From NCBI RefSeq assembly GCF_009712605.1, contig NZ_WASO01000002.1, positions 221,021 through 285,020 on the forward strand: a stretch of DNA of 64,000 nucleotides. The letters are read 5' to 3'. The position numbers and the translations under genes were made by a program. Of the stretch, positions 29,214-38,139 are shown in pieces (positions within the stretch are counted from its first letter, which is position 1; each line of letters starts with the position of its first letter). The notes under the pieces are model-generated. The model worked only from the letters and a program-made list of their open reading frames with translations, had not been told where the DNA came from and made no database searches. This DNA is from Paludibacter sp. (lineage in GTDB: Bacteria > Bacteroidota > Bacteroidia > Bacteroidales > Paludibacteraceae).

Positions 29214-30475
29214 TATTCCAATCCGTATTCGTTGATTTTTCTGTAAAGTGTGCGTTCGGAGATTCCTAACTCCTGCGCTGCAAATTTGCGTTTGCCCTTA
29301 TGTCGCTCAAGAGCTTTCCGAATCATATCTTTTTCGACCTCTTCCAGCGATAAGGTTTCCTCAACATATTCTTCCGTATCTTCAATGTGATCATGCTTGC
29401 CATTCGCCTTCATAAACGCAGATGGCTGATGTTGAGGAGTAACTATTGTAGTTTCTGTTTGTTTTACAAATTGAGTCCTGGCGAGTTGCATTTCTTCAAT
29501 TTTGGCCGCAGTAGCAACGTCAATGTTTCCACCTTTAATGATGATGTCATGCACGAGCTGTTTCAGGTCGTTCATGTCTTTGCGCATGTCGAAAAGCACC
29601 TGATAGAGAATTTCACGTTCGTTGTGGAATGAGCGTTGTTCGTCTTGATGGGTTCCTCCAAAAACAGATGGCAAGGTCTCCATTTCGTTGTCCGGCAGAT
29701 AGGTGCGAAGAACAGCTCCTGTTAATTCTCTGTTTTGCTCGATAACAGAAATTTGTTCGGCTATATTTTTCAATTGACGAATGTTACCTCTCCAGTAGTA
29801 GTTACTCAGTATCTGCTGGGCATCTTCAGTTAGTTTAACCGGAGGCATTCTGTATTTATCAGCAAAGTCGAGAGCGAATTTTCTGAATAGCAGTACGATA
29901 TCTTCTTTTCTTTCGCGTAAAGGCGGAATAAAAATGGGTACCGTATTCAAACGGTAATATAAATCTTCCCGGAACTTGCCCTGTCGTGTAGCTTCGATCA
30001 TGTTCAGGTTGGTTGCGGCGACGACACGTACATTGGTTTTCTGTACTTTAGATGAACCGACCTTGATGAATTCTCCGGCTTCGAGTACCCGTAAAAGCCT
30101 TACCTGAGTGGAGTGTGGTAATTCGCCGACTTCATCGAGGAAAATAGTCCCTCCATCGGCTACTTCGAAATAGCCTTTTCTTTCTCCCAAAGCACCCGTG
30201 AACGATCCTTTTTCGTGGCCAAACAATTCAGAATCAATTGTGCCTTCAGGAATAGCTCCGCAGTTGACCGCAATATACGGGCCATGTTTCCGGTGACTGA
30301 ATTGATGGATAATTTGAGGGAATGTCTCTTTACCCACGCCGCTTTCACCGGTAATCAGCACAGAAAGATCTGTCGCAGATACCTGCACGGCTATATCAAT
30401 GGCGCGATTCAGAAGCGGAGAATTTCCGATCATCCCGAATCGTTGTTTTACCGATTGTAATTCTGATGGTTGCAT
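29213..30475 (-). CDS. Sigma-54 dependent transcriptional activator (AAA+ and Fis domains, no receiver)
   Basis: Protein of 420 residues. AAA+ domain about 10-245: Walker A GESGVGKE (43-50), the sigma-54 loop GSFTGA (90-95, serine in place of the common Ala), Walker B GGTIFLDEVGEL (about 109-120), and the arginine region RLNTVPIFIPPLRERKEDI. A Fis-type helix-turn-helix ends the protein (GKRKFAAQELGISERTLYRKINEYG). There is no N-terminal receiver or sensor domain, so activity must be controlled otherwise. The target promoters are unknown. In other Bacteroidales I recall such a gene directly before lptE-secG; here it sits about 15 kb away beside the LOG gene. Confidence 0.9.
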   Translation of the reverse strand: MQPSELQSVKQRFGMIGNSPLLNRAIDIAVQVSATDLSVLITGESGVGKETFPQIIHQFSHRKHGPYIAVNCGAIPEGTIDSELFGHEKGSFTGALGERKGYFEVADGGTIFLDEVGELPHSTQVRLLRVLEAGEFIKVGSSKVQKTNVRVVAATNLNMIEATRQGKFREDLYYRLNTVPIFIPPLRERKEDIVLLFRKFALDFADKYRMPPVKLTEDAQQILSNYYWRGNIRQLKNIAEQISVIEQNRELTGAVLRTYLPDNEMETLPSVFGGTHQDEQRSFHNEREILYQVLFDMRKDMNDLKQLVHDIIIKGGNIDVATAAKIEEMQLARTQFVKQTETTIVTPQHQPSAFMKANGKHDHIEDTEEYVEETLSLEEVEKDMIRKALERHKGKRKFAAQELGISERTLYRKINEYGLE

Positions 30476-30547
30476 AAAACAAATTGATCAACGAACTAAA
30501 CAATACTTTTCATCAACAACCTGTCTATATTGTCAGGAAAAGACTGA

Positions 30548-30555
30548 CAAAATTA
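30548..30555 (-). promoter_or_regulatory. Candidate -7 promoter element for the sigma-54 activator gene
   Basis: Minus strand TAATTTTG matches TAnnTTTG, about 72 bases before the ATG at 30475. No clear -33 box. Confidence 0.4.
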
Positions 30556-30655
30556 CATCTTTTTCGTGATAGTTGAATATGAAAAAAGGATAAAAGAAAC
30601 GGGACAATTTTCTTTACGAAAAAAGCCCCGCTTATTTGAAATAGTGCGTTAATCC

Positions 30656-31975
30656 TTACAATCCGCTAAAGTCGACAGCGTCGAACAAGAGTGACGGTAA
30701 TTGCCATGACGAAGATTTCAATGCATCGTTGCCAATTTCGGCAAGGTTACTCCACATGCCAAGCATATTACCCGTTATATTCATTTCTGAAATGGGTTGT
30801 TTCAGTTCTCCGTTTTCTACAAGGAACCCTTCAATGCCATATGAGAAATTACCGGTTGAGCTGTTGCAGTTGCCTCCGTTGAATCCTGTAACAAAAATGC
30901 CTTTTGTCATTTTGCCGATTAATTCCTGCTGGCTATAATTACCATTGTCAAAGTACAGGAGAGATGGCGACCTCGTTGTAGGTGCTACATTCAGTTTGTT
31001 GGCAATATAAGAGTCGATATAGTAGGTTTTCAAAACGCCATTTTCAAACACATTGCGTTTTTTTGTGGCTATACCTTCACGATCGAAACATTTTGCACCC
31101 AGCGATTTTGGTATCAACGGGTTGTCAATCAACGTCATTTTATCGGACACTACTTTTTGCCCCATTTTATCGAGCAAAAAGGAGTTTTTTTGTTGAATGG
31201 AAGCACCGTTTATAGCAGAAAGAATTGGGGAGATAATGGTTCTGACGGCAGTGTTTTCGACCAGCATCTGGAATTTGCCCGATTGTATCTTTTTCTGTCC
31301 GATTTTTCGTAGAGCACGTTCAAGCGCTTTTTTGCCGACACCTTGTTTTTGCAAATCTGCCCATGTCAGTGTTTCGTCATACCAATACGATTCGGGACGG
31401 GCGTCACCTTCTGCTTTTACGGAGGCGCTTACAGAAACTCCGAAAGATGAAGTGGCGCTTTCTCCTTCAAAACCATTGCTCGCTACAATGTAGGCAAAGC
31501 TTTCGTTGTCCCCATATCCTGATGATACAGAGATGAGACGCGAATCCTGACCGTAGATTTCAGCAGCAGCAGATTTCGCTAATTTGAGTTTTTCGTCGGC
31601 AGAAATTGACCCGAAATTCGGATCGTACAGTGCTAATGAAGCTTCGCTGCCTGAAAAATAGAGAGAAGGGTCGGGGAGTTTGCGTGCTGGATCTTCAGCA
31701 AGAAACCGTACCGATGTAATGCCATCAGAGATGAATTTTTCAAGTCCCCGACGTTCCATCCGGTTGGTTGATATTGAACCATAACGGCCGTCAACAAACA
31801 GGTATATCACCATTTGATTCTCAGTGGCCTGTTGGAGTTTGTCCAGCTGAGTATCCCGAACTTCGAATGAGGTTTCCGAGCCTGAATATATGCCGACACG
31901 GCACTGTTGGCATCCTTTTTTTAATGCATATTGCATTGCCCAACGTGCCAGTTCTTTTTGTTCTTTCGTTATCAT
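30656..31975 (-). CDS. tldE: TldE/PmbA family metalloprotease subunit
   Basis: Protein of 439 residues, standard for PmbA/TldE. It opens with ELARWAMQYALKKGCQQCRVGIYSGSETSFEVRDTQLDKL, the typical TldE/PmbA entry, and contains RPESYWYDETLTWADLQ, the SGKFQMLVENTAVRTIISPIL core and the end block FVTGFNGGNCNSSTGNFSYGIEGFLVENGEL. TldE lacks the HExxxH zinc site, which is provided by its TldD partner (next gene upstream in transcription). The TldDE heterodimer is a processive unfolded-peptide protease, involved in microcin maturation and CcdA turnover in E. coli. Its usual role here is unknown. Confidence 0.88.
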   Translation of the reverse strand: MITKEQKELARWAMQYALKKGCQQCRVGIYSGSETSFEVRDTQLDKLQQATENQMVIYLFVDGRYGSISTNRMERRGLEKFISDGITSVRFLAEDPARKLPDPSLYFSGSEASLALYDPNFGSISADEKLKLAKSAAAEIYGQDSRLISVSSGYGDNESFAYIVASNGFEGESATSSFGVSVSASVKAEGDARPESYWYDETLTWADLQKQGVGKKALERALRKIGQKKIQSGKFQMLVENTAVRTIISPILSAINGASIQQKNSFLLDKMGQKVVSDKMTLIDNPLIPKSLGAKCFDREGIATKKRNVFENGVLKTYYIDSYIANKLNVAPTTRSPSLLYFDNGNYSQQELIGKMTKGIFVTGFNGGNCNSSTGNFSYGIEGFLVENGELKQPISEMNITGNMLGMWSNLAEIGNDALKSSSWQLPSLLFDAVDFSGL

Positions 31976-32094
31976 AAATCCAATAAATGATTATTTGGAG
32001 AAAGAGTTATTGGTACAAGAATAACAAGTAAACGAATCACCTGTTAATCTGAAATCTTCGATTTTAAATAATGCGTTTAACGTTGAAGGTTCTG

Positions 32095-33615
32095 CTATTC
32101 CCCTCCAACCGTTAATTTCGAAACTAATACGGATGGCATTCCGCAGGTGACAGGACAGCTTTGTCCGTCTTTGCCACAAGTCCAGGTGCCGTTGTCCATT
32201 TTATAGTTGTTGGCTACCATGGTGATGTCAGCCAGCGCTTTGGGACCATTGCCAATAATATTGATATCTTTTATCGGGTGCGATAGTTTCCCGTTCTCGA
32301 TCAAACGTCCCGATTTTACAAAGAAAGTAAAGTCGCCGGCTCCAATCTGAACCTGTCCGTTCGTGAAATTGTCAACATAGATTCCGTTTTTTACGGATGC
32401 TATCAGATCTTCTTCATGTGCGGATCCATTTTCCATATACGTTGCCCGCATTCGGGGTATAGGGGTGAAACGGAACGATTGACGGCGTCCATTGCCGGTT
32501 GGAGCAACACCATAATGTTTTGCGCTTATCCGGTCGTGGAGATAACTGTTCAGGATTCCGTCTTTGATAATATACGTTTTCTGACCCAAAACTCCTTCAT
32601 CGTCCATGTTTACAGAACCACGGTTGAATGGAATAGTTCCGTCGTCAAGTACCGAAATAGAAGAATCGCACACTTTTTTGCCTAATTTATCGGAGAAAAT
32701 AGAAGTGTTTTTGCGGTTGAAGTCGGCCTCAAAAGCGTGTCCGATAGCTTCATGCAGTAGAATGCCAGAACCTCCGGCTCCCATCACTACCGGCATTTCG
32801 CCTCCTTTGGGTTTAATTGCTTCAAACATCAGAGCTGTCTGCTTTACGGCCTCCTGTGAAATGGTTTCAACAAGATCGTCAGTGAGGAACTCCGCACCCA
32901 TTCTGAAAGAACGGGCAGAACGTCCATTTTCGATTTGCCCGTTTTGCTCCATAATGCAGGTTGCACCTAATGTTCCCATCGGGCGATAGTCGTGCATCAT
33001 CACGCCATCAGAATTGAAAAACAAGATATAAGAAGTGGTGTCGGTTTGCGAAACGATAACTCTTGAAACTCTTTTGTCAAGACTGAAAATGCGATCGTTG
33101 ATTTTTTGAAGAAATGGCTTTTTGAGTTTTACACCGGTCTCTTCCCACGATGAAATAACGCTGTAATAATTCTTTTTCAACGTGAATTCTTTAATAACAT
33201 TCGCTTTGACACCTGCCATTCCGTTGGCAATTTTAGCCGCAGTTCGTGCTGCTTTAATCATGTCAAGTAAAGTTACGTTTTCGGTATAAGCATATCCGGT
33301 TTGATCTCCTTTTATAACCCGGATTCCAACTCCAAAGTCAATGTTTGAAGAGGTTGAATTTACGTTGCCATCCCGAAGAACAAGCATGTTGTCAAGGGTA
33401 TGTTCAAAGAAAATGTCAGCATAATCTCCGCCATTTTCCAAAGCAATTGCCATGATTTTCCGCAAGTCGCTTTCGGTTACTTTGAAATGATCAAGCACCC
33501 ATTGTAGCGTAAGTGCTTTAGGAGAAAACGATTCCAGGATGGCTGCACCTGGGATTAGTGCTGCACCAGCCAACATTCCTCCGGTCTTTAAAAATTCTCT
33601 TCTGCTACAGCTCAT
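32095..33615 (-). CDS. tldD: TldD family metalloprotease with twin-arginine-like signal
   Basis: Protein of 506 residues. The zinc site HEAIGHAFEAD (H288, E289, H293) is intact, with QTDTTSYILFFNSDG and the end block DFTFFVKSGRLIENGKLSHPIKDINIIGNG typical of TldD. Unlike E. coli TldD it starts MSCSRREFLKTGGMLAGAALI, an SRRxFLK twin-arginine motif plus a hydrophobic segment, suggesting export by the Tat pathway. The C-terminal extra stretch DNGTWTCGKDGQSCPVTCG has three cysteines. TldE in the same operon has no export signal, so either TldE is not its partner or it is carried along. Transcribed first in the tldD-tldE pair. Confidence 0.87.
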   Translation of the reverse strand: MSCSRREFLKTGGMLAGAALIPGAAILESFSPKALTLQWVLDHFKVTESDLRKIMAIALENGGDYADIFFEHTLDNMLVLRDGNVNSTSSNIDFGVGIRVIKGDQTGYAYTENVTLLDMIKAARTAAKIANGMAGVKANVIKEFTLKKNYYSVISSWEETGVKLKKPFLQKINDRIFSLDKRVSRVIVSQTDTTSYILFFNSDGVMMHDYRPMGTLGATCIMEQNGQIENGRSARSFRMGAEFLTDDLVETISQEAVKQTALMFEAIKPKGGEMPVVMGAGGSGILLHEAIGHAFEADFNRKNTSIFSDKLGKKVCDSSISVLDDGTIPFNRGSVNMDDEGVLGQKTYIIKDGILNSYLHDRISAKHYGVAPTGNGRRQSFRFTPIPRMRATYMENGSAHEEDLIASVKNGIYVDNFTNGQVQIGAGDFTFFVKSGRLIENGKLSHPIKDINIIGNGPKALADITMVANNYKMDNGTWTCGKDGQSCPVTCGMPSVLVSKLTVGGE

Positions 33616-33725
33616 ATTGATGTATGTGTATGATTTTTATTAAGATAATTCGTTGCAGGCTGCAACTAAAATACTATGCAATATTAGTTATAAAATCTGA
33701 GACGCAATAAATTAATCAGATGTTT

Positions 33726-34946
33726 TTATGGCAAGAGCAACGAACTGTCGCCATAACTCAGAAAACGGAATTCGTTGTCGAAGGCATAGTTGTAAATTTT
33801 CTTCCAGTCTGCTCCGACAAAGGCCGAGATTAAAAGCAATAACGTGCTTTTGGGTTGGTGGAAATTGGTAATCATTCCACTTATCAGACGGAATTTATAC
33901 CCCGGGGCTATAATGATCTGCGTGGCAGCATTCAAATTCTGAAGCTGGTGCGCATTCATATAGTCAATCAGAGCTGATAAAGCTTCTTCCGTTGGTGGGT
34001 ACAGTGCGGTACTATTATAGGGTTCCCATTGTTTTACCTGAAATTGAAAAGTTTCAGGCGACAAAACCAGTTGTCTTCCGAGAAAGTAAAGGCTTTCGAG
34101 CGTACGTACAGAAGTAGTACCAACGGCGATAATCGATCCCAGATTACGAATAAGCTCCTCAAGAGTGTCTTTCGTCACGGAAATCATCTCGGAATGCATG
34201 GTGTGGTCACCAATCGATTTTGATTTGACCGGCTGGAATGTGCCGGCACCAACATGGAGGGTTACTTCAGTGGAGCGAATCGCATGTTTTTCGAGATCTT
34301 CCAAAACGGAATCCGTAAAGTGTAGTCCCGCCGTAGGAGCCGCAACCGATCCTTCTACCTTGGCATATACAGTTTGATATGTTTCTTTATCCGATTCTTC
34401 TGTCTCCCGATTAAGATATGGCGGAATGGGCAACTCACCAACGTCTTCAAGAATATCGGCAAATGTCAGTGCAGATGAATTCCATGAGAACCGTACGGTA
34501 TGCGACAAACCACTCGAATCGATACGTTCTGCGGTTAACGTCACAGAGGTTCCATCAACTTCAAACCGACGGGTTAGAATGCCTTCTTTCCATTTCTTCA
34601 GGTTGCCTATCATGCATGTCCATTCGCATTGTTCCCTTTGTTGAAAGGCTACCGCGTAATCGGAGGGTGAATGGGGTTCGAGGCAAAATACCTCAATTCG
34701 GGCACCGGTCTCTTTAAAAAACAACACACGGGCCTGTACAACCCGCGTGTTATTCCGTACTAAAAGTGTTTTTTCAGGCAAATAATCAACAAGGTTTCTG
34801 AACCGTGATTCTGATATATTGCCTTTATTGTATATCAATAATTTTGATGCATCTCTTTCTGCTAAGGGGAATTTTGCTATTCGTTCGTCTGGTAGCAGAT
34901 AGTTATACTCATCAATATCAATTTGCTGTGGACGTCTGGTCATCAA
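33726..34946 (-). CDS. queA: S-adenosylmethionine:tRNA ribosyltransferase-isomerase
   Basis: Protein of 406 residues, longer than the E. coli 356 but normal for the Bacteroidota form. Motifs: NYLLPDERIAKFPLAERDASKLL (about 15-37), RVLFFKETGARIEVFCLEP (about 73-91), the KVEGSVAAPTAGLHF segment (about 191-205) and MHSEMISV with GTTSVRTLESL. It transfers the ribose of SAM to 7-aminomethyl-7-deazaguanine in tRNA to make epoxyqueuosine. The thioredoxin-like gene lies 5 bases downstream of the dnaN-side promoter region and its stop is 5 bases before queA, so the two are likely co-transcribed. Confidence 0.93.
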   Translation of the reverse strand: MMTRRPQQIDIDEYNYLLPDERIAKFPLAERDASKLLIYNKGNISESRFRNLVDYLPEKTLLVRNNTRVVQARVLFFKETGARIEVFCLEPHSPSDYAVAFQQREQCEWTCMIGNLKKWKEGILTRRFEVDGTSVTLTAERIDSSGLSHTVRFSWNSSALTFADILEDVGELPIPPYLNRETEESDKETYQTVYAKVEGSVAAPTAGLHFTDSVLEDLEKHAIRSTEVTLHVGAGTFQPVKSKSIGDHTMHSEMISVTKDTLEELIRNLGSIIAVGTTSVRTLESLYFLGRQLVLSPETFQFQVKQWEPYNSTALYPPTEEALSALIDYMNAHQLQNLNAATQIIIAPGYKFRLISGMITNFHQPKSTLLLLISAFVGADWKKIYNYAFDNEFRFLSYGDSSLLLP

Positions 34947-34951
34947 TCCGT

Positions 34952-35383
34952 TTATTTCTTGATCTGTAATTTTTGTATTGCGGCTTGCTTAAGCTCATCA
35001 TACGATATGAGGCCTACGGTTTCCGATTTTTGATTTTTCGTGTTTATAAAAATCAACGTAGGCATGGCCGGTATGTTCATTTTCTCTGCCAGAGCACGGT
35101 CTTTGTCAACATCTACCCTATAAATAATCAGTTTACCGGCATATTCTTTTTGTAGTCGTTCAATAGAAGGCGACAGTTCTTTGCAAGGTCTGCACCAAGT
35201 TGCAAAGAAGTCAATTATGACAGGCAAATGTGACTGCAACTTTACCGCAGGGCTTTTTGAATAATCCCAAACAAGCTTCCGAAATTCGGTGTCGGAGATT
35301 TGTTTCACTGTCGAAGTTTGCGCAACTAATGCAGGAACAACCAAAAAACACAGGGCAATTATTGTAAGAATTTGTTTTCTCAT
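34952..35383 (-). CDS. Secreted thioredoxin-like protein
   Basis: Protein of 143 residues. A signal peptide occupies about 1-22 (ILTIIALCFLVVPALVAQ). The thioredoxin domain has the active site ATWCRPCKELSPSI (Cys-Arg-Pro-Cys, about 65-68), the cis-Pro MPTLIF (about 116) and VDVDKDRALAEKMNIPAM. The CRPC motif differs from the classical CGPC and suggests a somewhat different redox potential. Localised to periplasm. It probably reduces or isomerises periplasmic disulfides. Gene order suggests transcription with queA. Confidence 0.85.
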   Translation of the reverse strand: MRKQILTIIALCFLVVPALVAQTSTVKQISDTEFRKLVWDYSKSPAVKLQSHLPVIIDFFATWCRPCKELSPSIERLQKEYAGKLIIYRVDVDKDRALAEKMNIPAMPTLIFINTKNQKSETVGLISYDELKQAAIQKLQIKK

Positions 35384-35422
35384 AGAAAATGAATAGTAAC
35401 TCTGTTTATTCTCGGGTATGAC

Positions 35423-36547
35423 TTAGCTGTTGAGCAACATTGGCATCAAAAGCATCAACACGTTTTCGTTTTCTCCCTGATCGAAAGGAAGGAACAAGCC
35501 TGCGCGGGAAGGCTCTGATAATTCGATAGTCACTTCTGTCGCAGAAAGGTTGTTCAGGATGTCAATGAGGAAAGAAGATTTGAATCCGATTTCAATTTTA
35601 TCACCCTCAAATTGACAAGCAATGGTTTCTTCTGCTGAAATGGAGAAGTCGATATCCTGAGCTGAAATATTAATCTGGTTGCTGGCAATGTGTAATTTTA
35701 CAAGGCTGGTTCCCTGATTGGAGAATACGGATACACGTTTTACAGCATTAAGCAACGTTGTGCGGTCTGCAATTACCCGAATTGGGTTATTTACCGGAAT
35801 TACACCAGAGTAGTTCGGGTAGCGACCTTCGATTTGACGGGCAAATAATGTATAGTTCTGCAACTTAAAGCAAATATTTTTTTCATCAAAGCTAACAGCA
35901 ACATCACCTGTCTCTTTCGGAAGAATGTTTTTCAACAAACCGGCAGCTTTCTTTGCAAGAATAAAAGAAAAGTTGGCTGAACCTTCCGGCGATTCTGTTT
36001 GGAAGCGAACCAGTTTATGAGCATCTGTAGCCACGATGGTGGTGTGTTCTGCTGTAATATCAAAGAAAATACCGTTCATTACCGGGCGTAATTCATCGTC
36101 GGCAGTTGCAAAAAATGTGGTTTGAATACCATTGCTTAACACCGAAGCATCGATTGAGAAAGTGTTTGTGCTTTCAGACAGTGATGGGATGCGTGGATAT
36201 TCATCTCCTTTTTGACCGATGAAATTGTATGTCCCGTTATCAGATGAAATTACAAGAGCCAGGTTCTCATCGTCAATATCGAAAGTAAGAGGTTGTTCTG
36301 AGAACTCGCGTAAAGTATCCAGCAGTAACTTGGCTGTAATAGCCACACTTCCTTCACCATCAACGTCAACAACTTCCATAGAGGTGATCATGGTTGTTTC
36401 CAGGTCTGAAGCTGTTAATGTCAGAGTGGTACCTTCCAGTTTGAATAAAAAGTTATCGAGGATAGCCAACGTGTTTTTGCTGTTGATCACGCGGCTGATA
36501 GCCTGTAAATGGCTTAAAAGGGCTGTGCTTGAGGCTACAAATTTCAT
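35423..36547 (-). CDS. dnaN: DNA polymerase III beta subunit (sliding clamp)
   Basis: Protein of 374 residues, the usual clamp length, with three topologically equal domains. Start MKFVASSTALLSHLQAISRVINSKNTLAILDNFLF is diagnostic, followed by TLTASDLETTMITSME, EYPRIPSLSES in domain 2 start and the C-terminal end GLFLPFDQGENENVLMLLMPMLL, which carries the hydrophobic cleft for partner peptides. It forms the ring around DNA that holds Pol III and other factors. In this genome it stands between prfA (upstream, same strand) and the thioredoxin gene, not next to dnaA or gyrB, so the origin is not indicated here. Confidence 0.95.
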   Translation of the reverse strand: MKFVASSTALLSHLQAISRVINSKNTLAILDNFLFKLEGTTLTLTASDLETTMITSMEVVDVDGEGSVAITAKLLLDTLREFSEQPLTFDIDDENLALVISSDNGTYNFIGQKGDEYPRIPSLSESTNTFSIDASVLSNGIQTTFFATADDELRPVMNGIFFDITAEHTTIVATDAHKLVRFQTESPEGSANFSFILAKKAAGLLKNILPKETGDVAVSFDEKNICFKLQNYTLFARQIEGRYPNYSGVIPVNNPIRVIADRTTLLNAVKRVSVFSNQGTSLVKLHIASNQINISAQDIDFSISAEETIACQFEGDKIEIGFKSSFLIDILNNLSATEVTIELSEPSRAGLFLPFDQGENENVLMLLMPMLLNS

Positions 36548-36999
36548 ACTGTAATAATTTTTTTCGTTTAAGGGAGTATGGAACTTTATGTTACAGGATT
36601 CTCATCTTCTTGGATGTTCCTGAGAAACATATTCGTTTCATTTGTTTATAAGTTAATTTTTAGACCAATAGCATGCAGGAGTTAATCCGTCGTTGTAAAA
36701 CAGTTGCTATTCTGAATTACAGGTATTGCTCCGGCTTATAGCTTTTGTGTTTATATCAGATTACAAAAACACCCCATTTACGGGGAGTTAGGGTTGCATT
36801 GTAAAAATAACAAGTATATTTTTTTGCAACAGACAAAGTTAAGATTTCAATTCAATACCTCCAAATGATTTTTTCAACAAATATTTAGAGCGAGAATGAT
36901 AGCATGAGTTTCAATTATGAAATCCAAAATACAAGGTCTTTAAAGCAAAAAAGCAGTAGCCAAACGACTACTGCTATGGGAAAGGCGTGACCTTTATTT
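36548..36999. other. 452-base intergenic region before dnaN
   Basis: No gene seen. It holds the prfA terminator (36942-36975) and, on the minus strand, a TATACTTG box at 36811-36818 with a TTTG 15 bases away at 36834-36837, a weak promoter candidate for dnaN. The remaining about 260 bases of leader have no structure I recognise. Confidence 0.6.
36942..36975 (-). terminator. Rho-independent terminator of prfA
   Basis: On the minus strand AGCAGTAG (36975-36968) pairs with CTACTGCT (36959-36952), eight bases with an eight-base loop, followed by TTTTTGCTTT. It starts 25 bases after the prfA stop. Confidence 0.85.
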
Positions 37000-38085
37000 T
37001 TATAATTCCGATTCTTTCAATCGCTCTGCATTTTCCGCTACAATCAGTTTGTCGATGATGGGTTGCAGTTCGCCATCCATAATGGTGGGCAGGTTGTAGA
37101 GTGTCAGGTCGATGCGATGATCTGTGACACGGCTTTGCGGGTAGTTGTATGTCCGGATTTTGGCCGAACGGTCGCCGGTAGATACCATCGTTTTACGTTT
37201 GGACGCAATCTCGTCAAGGTATTTTTGGTATTCCATGTTGTAGATACGGCTACGGAGTTCCACCATGGCTTTGGCTTTGTTCTTTAGCTGCGATTTTTCG
37301 TCCTGGCACTGAACGGTGATTCCTGTCGGTAAGTGAACCAAACGGATAGCGGAGTAGGTGGTGTTTACCGACTGACCTCCGTGTCCGGAGGCGCAAAAAA
37401 TATCGACACGGATATCCGATTCTTTCACTTCAACATCAAATTCTTCTGCTTCCGGAAGTACGGCAACGGTTGCCGCCGAGGTGTGTACACGACCCTGGGT
37501 TTCGGTGGCTGGTACGCGTTGAACGCGGTGAACACCCGATTCATATTTCAGAGTTCCATAAACATTTTCACCGGATACTTCCATCACAATTTCTTTGTAA
37601 CCTCCGGATGTCCCTTCGCTGAAACTGGTAACCTGTGTTTTCCAACCTTTGGTCTCGCAATATTTGGAGTACATGCGCCAGAGGTCACCGGCAAAGATAG
37701 ATGCTTCGTCGCCTCCGGTACCAGCACGTATTTCGAGAATGGCATTTTTGCTGTCCTGTGGATCGTTTGGAACCAACATCAGTTTGATCTCTTCCTCCAT
37801 TTGGGGCAGGCGGTTTTGAATATCATCAATTTCAGCTTTGGCCATTTCCCTCATTTCGGGATCCGATTCGGTATCGAGCAGCGTTTTGGCTTCATTCAGG
37901 TGGTCAAGTGCGAGTTTATATTCGTTGCGGGCAGCCACAATTTTCTCCAGATCGTGATACTCTTTGTTGAGTTTTACGAACCGTTTCATATCGGCTATCA
38001 CTGCCGGGTCGGTAATAAGCGTGGAAACTTCTTCGAAACGACCGGATAAACCTTCCAGTCGGGATAGTAGTGTATTGTGATCCAT
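37000..38085 (-). CDS. prfA: Peptide chain release factor 1
   Basis: Protein of 361 residues, exactly the RF1 family size. The stop-codon anticodon motif is PAT (192-194, in [10 protein letters not shown]), which reads UAA and UAG and separates RF1 from RF2 (SPF). The catalytic GGQ is at 236-238 (GHGGQSVN). Its gene ends at a clear terminator at 36942. A methyltransferase PrmC is not adjacent in this window. Confidence 0.95.
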   Translation of the reverse strand: MDHNTLLSRLEGLSGRFEEVSTLITDPAVIADMKRFVKLNKEYHDLEKIVAARNEYKLALDHLNEAKTLLDTESDPEMREMAKAEIDDIQNRLPQMEEEIKLMLVPNDPQDSKNAILEIRAGTGGDEASIFAGDLWRMYSKYCETKGWKTQVTSFSEGTSGGYKEIVMEVSGENVYGTLKYESGVHRVQRVPATETQGRVHTSAATVAVLPEAEEFDVEVKESDIRVDIFCASGHGGQSVNTTYSAIRLVHLPTGITVQCQDEKSQLKNKAKAMVELRSRIYNMEYQKYLDEIASKRKTMVSTGDRSAKIRTYNYPQSRVTDHRIDLTLYNLPTIMDGELQPIIDKLIVAENAERLKESEL

Positions 38086-38105
38086 GTCTGTTATTTTTCG
38101 GACGG

Positions 38106-38113
38106 CAAAGTTA
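38106..38113 (-). promoter_or_regulatory. Candidate -7 promoter element for prfA
   Basis: Minus strand TAACTTTG matches TAnnTTTG, 20 bases upstream of the prfA ATG at 38085. No clear -33 box. Confidence 0.4.
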
Positions 38114-38139
38114 CGATTTTTAACCGTATCTGCCTACTG

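Noticed and set aside
32416..32989. Plus-strand frames inside tldD
   Set aside because: Antisense shadows of a clear zinc-protease gene with no signals of their own.
35423..36999. Replication origin next to dnaN
   Set aside because: No dnaA gene and no DnaA-box cluster seen; the leader of dnaN lacks repeated TTATNCACA-type sites.
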